64,000 bases of DNA from Oikopleura dioica. Its lineage: Eukaryota; Chordata; Appendicularia; Copelata; Oikopleuridae. Position 1 is the first letter of the stretch; every line of letters begins with the position of its first letter. Location: contig OU015566.1 of the NCBI GenBank assembly GCA_907165135.1, positions 6,928,157 to 6,992,156 of the forward strand. Reading direction: 5' to 3'. The translations under genes and the position numbers were made by a program. The notes under the pieces were generated by a model that was not told the DNA's origin, did no database searches, and saw only the letters and a program-made list of their open reading frames with translations. This document shows, one piece after another, positions 55,274 through 64,000 of this stretch.

Positions 55274-58200
55274 TTTCTTAAGCCCGCCGCGCTGACGAAT
55301 ATTTATTATAACTTGCAACAATTACTTCGCGAAAAAATACATGAAAATATTATGAAAAACTTGACTATTGGGTTCGACATTCAAGTCAGTTCCAGTGCAA
55401 GTGTAAAATTTAATGTTTATTTAAGACAATTTAATTTCAATGGGAGAATTAAAAAATATCAAAAAAAAATAATGATTCGGCAGGGTGATGTTTATTTCAC
55501 AGCGGCATTGGCATGAAAGTTTCTATACTAATGTTTTTGTTTCATCAAAAAAATAATTTTTAACATGATTTACAGATCAGATTCTAAGATTCAGATGAGA
55601 AAACAGATCATGAAGATGTTTTAGACTCATTTTGTCAATAAAATCGCATTTTGAACGAGTAAAAAAGCAAGTTTATCTTAACTTTTGGGCAGGTACTCTG
55701 TCAATGCTGAACTTTTATACCGAGGATGTCATACCAAAATGCCTAAAAATGGATCGATCCAAAACATAAGCTGAAGCAACCACGACATCTGAATTTTTAG
55801 CGTGTTTGAAACTTCAAGTTGAAGTTCAACCACAACCCAATCATTTTCCCAGTTTAAACGGTCATGTGTTTATTGAGGTGTTGTCAGCGTTTTCGCGGAA
55901 CACTAATTAGAATAAAAACAAGAGCTTCAGATTCATTTCATAACTGGAGAAGGAAAATGGTAAATTTCGTTGTCTCTAAAAGTTAGTTAAACTTTAACAC
56001 TACACATTGAGGCTTCTTCGGATTCATTTCATCACTCGTAAAAAATGTAAAATATTCCTCCATCAAATCATTGAAATCGGGCTTTTATACTGCCTTCTTT
56101 CAGATTATGATCAGCATAAAATTCGCATTCAAAGAAGCAAGAGGCCTCAAATGGATCGATCTAAAGCATAAAGTGGGCCAAGAACGAAATCTGTATATTT
56201 TCAGCCCGTTTGAAACTTCAACCGCATCCCAAGCCACGCATCATTACAGGTGCTCAAGGATGAAAGCGCGCCGCCGCCAAAATAGCCCCTTTTAAATATT
56301 TACATAAAGTCTTGACGCCCAAGTCTTCCATTACCCAGATAGCCAGCGCCTTTCAAAAGCAAAAGGAAGCAGAAGTAACTTGAAGCGGAGGAGAATGTAA
56401 ATATCAACAGCATGTGTGGCTTCTCATGACCTACTAAATAGCGAAGTGAGCGCGAAATTGGATTATGGTGATTTTGCAGCGAATGGGTGGGGCGAAAGGC
56501 AAATCTCTTGGAAAATTGAGGAGCTTGATGCCTTGAGGATGGGCTTATTTCTAAAATAAGGACATCTCTGATTCAAGAATCGTCTAATTTATCCTTCGGG
56601 ATGGTCTTATTTTGAAGGTCTCCGTGGCCTTTTAAACGCTCTTTTCTGACAATTCTTCTTTTGCCTTTTTAGAATAGTACTGGGTTTACTAGATAATCCG
56701 ATTTGCCGAAGCCAAAATAGGCTGCGCTTCGATCTCGCCGCAAAATTTTAACCATATTCCTGGATAAGGTTAGGGACGGGAACAAGACAAATTCCGAAAA
56801 TGCCGCGACGTGGTTCGCCGCCCGCAAATGACTTTCCCATGCAGCAGCAGTAGCGCCTTGCCACCTTTAGACATTCAATACACGTTCGAGGTTTCATTTT
56901 GTATCAAGTTTATTTCATCAAGTTTATTTTATTGAGTTTACATGATAACAGGTAGACTAATTTTTTAGAAAAGCCATGAAGCTTTTAGCTTATACCCAAA
57001 AATCAATAGTAATGAAGATTTCCATTTTATAAGTTCAAATAATTTGCTATTCGATTTGATTCTAACTTCAGCATGAGCTTTATCATTTTATTTTCACATA
57101 GTTAATTTTAGAATATAAGGTCTATTCTTTTCGATATCATTTTCTTTTTTCTCCATTAATTTTCTCCGTCAAAGGTTTCATGCCGAATTTTGGTAATAGA
57201 CTGTTATTTGGTTCATTTTACTTTTGGTAATCGAATTTCAAGACTCATTCCTTTTATACTTTATCAATGATGGCGCTGTACAAACACCAAAATTTATTGA
57301 GTTTTGATAAGAATCAACAAAAACGGGCCCAAATTCGAAGCGCTCAAATTTAAGCGCTATTGAAAGCAATAAATAAATCTTCAAGGAGTCGCAATAAATC
57401 AGGGCATCTGATTTCTAATCCGCCCGTATCAGCTGTTCCCGGCGGTGCAATTTCATGCGGGTACTACTACGGGTGGTGGCGGTGGTGTTAGTGGCGTTAA
57501 AACGCAGCGCTGATTGGTGGAATCGTTGGCGTTTGGCGCCGTTCCCAATTTGTCTTTTTTGTTATTTTATCGCGGACGAGGATCACGCCCGGACAGAGTG
57601 TGGTAGCTTGAGCCGAAGCGCGCGCTACCGCACTCGTGTTTCCAATTCTGCCCACTCGGCAGAAGAACGAACCAAATCAACCCGTCAGATGGCGCTGTCG
57701 AGCTGCGGCGAGGAACCAGGCGCGTGCTGTTTTTCTGGACGAGCGGATTTACTAAAGTGGGCGTAGGCGAAGCTCTAAGGGCTTCGAGCAAGGAGCTATC
57801 GATTGAAATCAACTGAAATCAACGAGGACAACCAGGTCTTTCATCGGAGCCGGAAGGATCATCAACTGTCTTGTTTCTAGCGTATCATTTTGCTTGAAGA
57901 AGTCGCCTGTTAATAAATTAAGTGATATGGAAGAAATGATAGGTCCTTTCAACGACAATCAAAAAAAAATTACGATCTCTTCGGATATTCTAATTGCCGT
58001 AGCCAGTAAGATAAAGCTTGGAATTAAAAGCAATTTCCGCCAACATTAAAATCATCAGAAACAACTTTAATTTTAAATTATTTTGAAAGGTATCAATTCG
58101 TTGATTTCAACATTTCAACTTATCTTTTTAGCTTCATTTCGTCGAATTAAAGTGACAGTAGAATCACAATCAGCTTTATATCAGCTACAGATCTCACTGT

Positions 58201-61200
58201 AACTCATCCATCTTCGTTTTCGTCCGCCTTTTTTGTATAATTTACCGAAACTAAACGTGTAACTTAGTGACAGATTTTATTAATATGAAATCATTACTGG
58301 AATTTATTCTTGTTTTTTTCATGCTAAAAGCTTCTTTGTCCCAAGAAATCGAGTGTCGCTGAGATAGAGCGACGCGAGACAAGTCCTGTCAGTTGTAATT
58401 TATACCAGCACTCGGCAGCATCCGTCCGCTGCTCTTTTTAGCAGGAAATAAATAAAAGTTGGTCGAAAAGAATATTGAGGATGAAAGTATTTGCTCAGCT
58501 GCTTTGGATGCAAGAAAGAGAATATAATTTGCGGAGTGCCATCTGGAGTTTATTTTGACGCGTTTTTGCAGCGATAGAAGTCGTCAAAAAAGTGTCAAGC
58601 GAGGCAAAAGCTCTTGAGTGGTGGCGCTGTCGAGTGATTTCGTACAGCGCAAATTAAACCATTCACCAGCGAAAACCAAAACGCGAAAAAAGCTCATGCA
58701 CCACACTCAGCGCCTCAAATAATTCTTATTTTCAAAAGACGACTACATTCTGCGTTAGGGTGTGCAGAAATCTCAAAATTTCTTCTTTTTTATTGATCAA
58801 ATTTTGGATTAAATATTGGCTAAACTATATTGTGAATTAATATATTGAAACGTGTTATTCAAAAATTTTAATGAATATTTCAAAATTAATGTCCTAATAG
58901 AATTTTTGCTAATAAGATCGATACGTATATAGGGAGCATTCTCAATCCGTTTTTAGGGTGTCCAATCAGGCAAATAATTTGCATGTCAAAAGTCAAAATT
59001 GTCAATTTTCTTTTGAATTTTAAATTTTCTGAAGAATTGAATTCTTTTCTAGGAATACAGTAAATACAACAGTTAGAATCCTGTCCGAAAACACTGAAGA
59101 AGCGTGGCGCACCCTATTCAGCAATTTTACTAGACCGGGGACTTGGGGCGCGCGATGTGTGCGCTTGATCCCCCGACCCGTCGTGTCGTTTAGGAAATTG
59201 ATCACTCTCGTAGACACGGCCTCGTCAAACACTAAAATATTCAACCAGCAATAGAAAGAGCCGTTTTTTCATATCGGGGCGACATCAAGTGGCCATCAAA
59301 GTTTTATTTCCTGTTTTTTTTTTCTTCTAAAAAATCAGTTTTGAAATTTAAATCTTGAACAAATGGAAACAAGTTTGAAAATTCAAAACTCGAGGGAACA
59401 AGGCGCGCCAAATGGACGTACTCAACCTGTGGTTCATGCCAATTATGTATAATTACTAAACAGTATGCTTTGTGGTTTTTAAGACAGCCGCAAAGGCCAA
59501 GAAGACGGGCAGGCGCCATCATGCGTTAAAGAAATTTCACGGACAACAAGGGGTTTTTCTCGTTTATTTTAACAGGAATGACAACTTCAGACTGGCTTTT
59601 AATTTAGGAACTCTTTTCGAAACTCATTTGATGTTCTTGATTTTTCATTTTATCATTTTTTTCTCACTCTCATGCCATTTTTCACCTGAACTTCCAGTTT
59701 TATCCGAAAAAACTGGGTCCCGTAAATACACGCAGCAGGAAGTCCCACCCCGGAATAAACCAATTTTGGCCTAATTTTCTAAACCGAGCCATTTTTTTAT
59801 TTAGGCCAACATGCTTTGACTTGCAATATTTATCATAAACTGCTTCATGTTATTTTCTATGGGCAGAAAACGCTGAGCTTATCCTTATCGGATCATTCAC
59901 GGCGCCCATAAATGGAACTCACGCAGAGAACTCCAAATATCATCTTGCTTCTAATGCTTGCGCGCGCCACCTAGACCGCGGTCGTTTTTTCAGCTTCTGG
60001 CCGCCAAGGAGCGTCCGGAAACGCGTAATTATCATTTGATGGGGTCGAAATTTGCATCATACGTTGTTTACAAGCATTTTTTGGTAGAATAAGATGCTTG
60101 AATTGCTTTTTTAAAAAGGTTTTCTCTATGCTCCGGAGCGCCCTCAGTTTATTTTTATAGTGCGATAAGGATTTCAACGAATAGTTTTTATTTCAGTGTA
60201 TAGATCTCAATTAATTTGCTGAATTTTATCGGGATGCAAGGCTTGAATCAGTTTCATTCTAATGTTTCTACTGAAAATTCAGTTTCAATCTGCGCTTATA
60301 TTTGAAAATTTTCACGGTTAAATTTTCTGGTCTGTTTGTTCGGAATTCGAAGTTCAAACCATTTTTTGAAATTTCAATTTCTTTGAAAATCGATTGAGAA
60401 AGAATTTTGTAAGCAACAAGTTAAAGGATGAAGTAAAATTAATCAATTCTCAAGAGCATATTAAGCGTGATATTGATAGGATTTACGAGCGGCGAAAAGC
60501 GCGAAAATAAGCAGATTAGACCCACGAGTTGCAGATGATGGTTTTTCGCATTGCTATTTTTCGTGTCCTCGTCGATCTACTGTTAGATGAATGAAAGAAG
60601 GAAGACCAGTCCTTTCTTGGAGCTGGAGACCTGTAGAAAAAGAACGAACCGGAAAAATGGCGCGTTCCTGAAAATGGTGGTTCATTTCTTGGCATCGTGA
60701 AATTTTACCAGATGAACATTTGTGCACTCCGAAGGTGAAATTATCATTCATTCTTCAAATGAAAACGCAATGAATTTTAAACATTTTTTATTCGCCAGCA
60801 CAAACAACATCTTTTCTGTAATCAAAAATTTCAAAATGAAACAAATACCTTCCTATTTTTTGCCTGCTCTGCGATTGTTGAATTCTAAATAAATGAATAC
60901 AGTAAATCAGTCATATGTTCATTACTTTGAAGGATGAGGCCGAAACAAATCGTCAGTGCTGGATAAAAATTCATACGATTATTAGTTCAACAATGTTGTT
61001 GAAATAGTGCGTTCCCGATGGTTCACTTTTGGGACTGTAAAATTTTTATCAGATTGACTCGTCAATAAAAGGTGCTAGCATCAACAAAAAATATAGAAAA
61101 ATAAAATGATGAACCTAACTAAATTTATGTGTACTCACCGTTAGCTGAACAGAGATGACTGGATCTTATGGAAGTCAACTGAATTAAAAACATATAAAAT

Positions 61201-61702
61201 GCAACTCGACCTCTTCCAATGACTTTACATAGGATATTACCGTAGGTATTAATTTTTTTGTCTTTCACTGTATTCAAACATTTATAATTTTAAATTTTGC
61301 ATTTCCTGTTCAAAATAAAGGGGTTTTCATTGGAATAAAATGGATTTTGGTATCTTCTTTTTAATTCTTCTTTGGCAGAGGTTTCTTTACTCCCCGCGTT
61401 GGGAAAACAAAAACATGCGGATTTGGGCACAGCAGCTGTCTTATTGTCCGTTTGAGCGGGGGAGAGCTGAGCTCCTTATCTGCGCTGACCTCGATTTAAT
61501 CCTAATTTAGGATAGAGAGCTCTTGCGTTTTGGCAAAAACAATCATCGACTCTTGGCGCCGCATTTCTTACAAATGCGAAATATTGATATCATATCAACT
61601 CGACAGACTTATCAACAGGAACTCTTTGTCAAAACTTGACTTGATTATCGACCTACAGAAAACAATCATTTTAACATCATCACGTGATCTTTCAGGCCCC
61701 GA

Positions 61703-61800
61703 TTCATGGAGCTAGAAAACCTAAGTCAGATTCTGAAAAAGCTTAAATATAAAGCCGCGTAGCGGCTTTTACAGTCACAAAGCCGCCAAGCGGCTTTGCA
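61703..61800. repeat. partial foldback element with AAGCCGC hairpins
   Basis: GTAGAAAACCTGAGTCAGGG-like left end in diverged form (CTAGAAAACCTAAGTCAGAT), followed by AAAGCCGCGTAGCGGCTTT and AAGCCGCCAAGCGGCTT hairpins. The right end is missing, so it is a decayed member of the 62277 family. Confidence 0.45.
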
Positions 61801-62276
61801 AATATCAGCATCACAATCAAAACATTCTAGTTTTTCCTAAGAAGGTATTTTGCTCGTATTAAATCAAGTCCTTTCTGTATAACTATAATCAGAAGAAATC
61901 GAAATAGGAGCAAAAATAAACCTGTGGGAAGAAGCAAAAACTCGACTCAACGTCAATTTATTCACATCAAATATTTCCACTTCTGTCACCGTCATTGTAT
62001 TCCTCTCACAATTTATTTGTCCCAGCCCTTTTTAAGCGATTTTAATTACCCTCTTCAAGCTTTAATTATCCATTTTGCTTACATGTGTTTTTGATGAGAT
62101 TGAGACCCTTTTTACAGTAAGTAATTAAATACTTTTTGTATTTCTCAAATAAAATTTGTAAATAACAAAGATTTGTTTTGACATATGAAGGAAATATAAT
62201 TTTTCAGAAAAGAGAAAAAGCCGCAAGATCATCTTTTCGATAATCTTTGTTTTTTGAGCAAAAACTCTGTTGTACA

Positions 62277-62492
62277 GGGCTCGGCAATCTTTGTAGAAAA
62301 CCTGAGTCAGGGTCTGAAAGACTGAAATTAAAAGCCGCATAGCGGCTTTCTTTATAAAGCTAGAACTTTTTATAGAGTGTAATGGTAATATTCGCGAAGC
62401 CGCCGAGCGGCTTCGTTCTCAAAAAAGCCGCTGCGCGGCTTTTCATTTCAGCTCTTTCGGACCCTGACCCAGGTTTTCTACACAGGTTGCCG
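62277..62492. mobile_element. 216-bp foldback element with AAGCCGC hairpins
   Basis: Arms of about 70 bp: left CTCGGCAATCTTTGTAGAAA, right (complemented) CTCGGCAACCTGTGTAGAAA, both continuing with CCTGAGTCAGGGTC-like sequence and an AAAAGCCGC...GCGGCTTT hairpin. The centre holds a third hairpin (AAGCCGCCGAGCGGCTT). No clear target duplication. Related to 22582-22680. Confidence 0.65.
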
Positions 62493-63056
62493 AGCGCAGT
62501 TTTTGTTAGAATTTCTAAATTGTTGTTTGAATTTGAGTAATTTTAGAACGTGTAAATTTCTACTGTACTCGAAAGTTGCAAAGTCTTTATTTTAGCTCAA
62601 TATTTGCAAAGTAAAGTTTTACAGTTTACGCAGTGTTTCGTAACTATTTTTTATATTTCGCTGCGGAAATGACGATCAAAAGGCATGCCGCCGTGAGCCA
62701 TCATAATTGGATTGAGCGCATTTTCGTGGTGGCGTTTTTGAGTTGTGTTCGGATCTGGCGGAGGTGAGGGGGTCTGGTGCCGCGCCCGCAGGAAGGAGCT
62801 GCACTTCTAATGCCACTACGAGCACGACGGCGTTGTAAAGACTCTTATCTGCCAATAAACAGCCAGCAATAGTATTGATTTTGCAAACTAGCAAGAAGAA
62901 TAATCCATTACGCATGCTAAGGCGCATATTGCCGATTTATAAGCTCTCGTATCGAGCTTTACTGTCAAAGCACTTTAGTTTATCCAATAAGATTGTTTAA
63001 AATGATGATTGCAGACTAACTAATAGTTTATACAAAGAATTTATGATTATTTATGT

Positions 63057-63292
63057 CATTTATTGTAAAAAACGTATTTTTCGAAGAAAATCGACTAAAA
63101 ATTTATAAGATTCGCGACTTTAACACGAGAAGCCGCTTGCGGCTTCGAGATTCAATAGAAGAAAGCCGCGCAAAGCGCGGCTAAAATATTAATATCTCAA
63201 AGCCGCAAGCGGCTTCTCGAGTTAAAGTCGCAAATGTTATGAATTTTTAGTCGAATTTTTTTTCGAAAAAACTCTTATTTTGTCAATAAATT
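63057..63292. mobile_element. 236-bp long inverted repeat with AAGCCGC hairpins
   Basis: Arms of about 95 bp: TCGACTAAAAATTTATAAGA... on the left and TCGACTAAAAATTCATAACA... on the right (complemented), both leading to GCGACTTTAAC and GAGAAGCCGCTTGCGGCTT. A central AAGCCGCGCAAAGCGCGGCT hairpin is present. Outer ends ATTTATTG/CAATAAAT. Different outer arms from the 62277 family but the same hairpin vocabulary. Confidence 0.6.
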
Positions 63293-64000
63293 AAACAACA
63301 AAATTGAAGTTTAGCATTTAACATGTTGATTAAAGTGGCTTCGAATGAACAGCTCTTATTTTATACGTTTTGAAGAGAGACCAGAGAGCTCTTATTTTGG
63401 GAATTAATCTTGGTTAGTATTGGTTATTTTAGTTTTGAAATCAGTGCGCGCCCTTATTAGCCGCAATTATATGCCCCTTTCAAGGTGGGTATCGAGTGGG
63501 GCGTATAAAAATTGAGTTTTTAATTAACGGTGGCGCTTTTGAAAGGTGTCATTTGGCGGAAAGTGAAAGAAATTCAATATTCATGAATTAGCTCAGTGTC
63601 GCGCTCAACACACAAGAAAAATCGAAGGAACAAAAAACTGTAATTCGGCGCGCTTATTTCCGGATTTGGAGGCCCTTTCGTAAATACGCTGTGTATTGTA
63701 GTTTTATCAGAAAGGAAGCAGGATCTTGAGAGAGAGGATAATTCTTTGAGAAATCGTTTCCGGCGCTACTTGAGTGAACCGAGCCAGGTGTCTTTCTCAA
63801 ACTTTTGCTTTCGTATGCAAATTCAGATTGTTCTCAAATCTATTTCAATCATATTTTTTCTCCTCTCTGACATGCGAGAATTGACAGGCGCCTGATGTTC
63901 AAGAGTGCTTTTTATTGAAAACTGATTCAGGAGGAAGGCATCATGAATCGGGGTTCTCGTTTTCTGATTAAAATAAAAGTGTTACTGCTACATTGGGACA

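Larger units (their letters stand above)
55274..64000. other. 8.7-kb interval without a supportable gene
   Basis: No open frame here shows recognisable motifs or closes across plausible introns. Contents I can name: an imperfect direct repeat (about 55745-55835 and 56150-56240), a GC-rich patch at 57415-57780, foldback elements at 62277-62492 and 63057-63292, a half-element near 61703-61800, and a partial palindrome TAATCCTAATTTAGGATA near 61497-61514. Short ORFs such as 62676-62927 (minus) have a hydrophobic start but no family. It may be a regulatory domain of a gene beyond the window. Confidence 0.45.

Noticed and set aside
57455-57766. ORFs on both strands in the GC-rich patch
   Set aside because: GC-rich DNA lacks stop codons by composition; the peptides show no motif.
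62676-62927. Minus ORF beginning with a hydrophobic segment
   Set aside because: Could pass for a signal peptide but has no splice-supported continuation or recognisable domain; left as non-coding.

Overview
This is nuclear DNA from a compact animal genome. Recognisable genes include a calmodulin, gamma-tubulin, Rag GTPase, THO subunit, SMG5, ATG101 and dymeclin. Introns are mostly about 40-60 bp. Several same-strand neighbours are separated by only 41-86 bp with an AG just before the downstream ATG, as expected for operons resolved by spliced-leader trans-splicing. Some introns can only be reconciled with homologous proteins if they use GA-AG or GG-AG ends. Together this suggests a larvacean (appendicularian) tunicate, most likely an Oikopleura relative. 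That is inference: no spliced-leader gene, rRNA or species-diagnostic locus is present, and all exon maps were made by eye from conserved protein motifs.

Left part (1-14.7 kb): the first exon of a secreted protein cut by the window edge; NCBP3 (cap-binding cofactor) with a long serine-repeat N-terminal extension; HDDC2 (plus strand) with a TMEM42-like gene nested antisense inside an intron; calmodulin; then about 4 kb of non-coding DNA holding two MITE-like elements.

Middle (14.7-46.3 kb): an almost unbroken minus-strand block of housekeeping genes. From right to left these are DYM, SMG5-EIF3F, THOC5-RRAGA, ATG101, SUCLG2, MINPP1, PSMD4, EEF1AKMT2-CIAO2B, TUBG and SEPHS1. The hyphenated pairs look like operons. 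A plus-strand Ig-domain membrane protein sits between THOC5 and EIF3F, and a small plus-strand gene sits inside an ATG101 intron. Functional themes are mRNA maturation and decay (NCBP3, THOC5, SMG5, EIF3F), lysosome/autophagy/mTOR signalling (RRAGA, ATG101), mitochondrial metabolism and Golgi structure.

Right part (47-64 kb): plus-strand genes (a small acidic protein, MOCS1A, CAP, MSRA, NDUFB11), with a 213-codon antisense ORF nested in a MOCS1 intron. After 55.3 kb there is about 8.7 kb without a supportable gene, rich in AAGCCGC-type hairpin elements.

The most striking observation is a complete 192-bp hAT-like MITE (perfect 17-bp inverted ends, 8-bp target duplication) inside a conserved coding exon of SEPHS1. 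It must be removed exactly, as a non-canonical intron, or this allele is broken. Two identical 357-bp elements, a 552-bp element whose target duplication contains a splice donor, three antisense genes nested in introns and several GA/GG-AG introns point to ongoing intron and transposon turnover.
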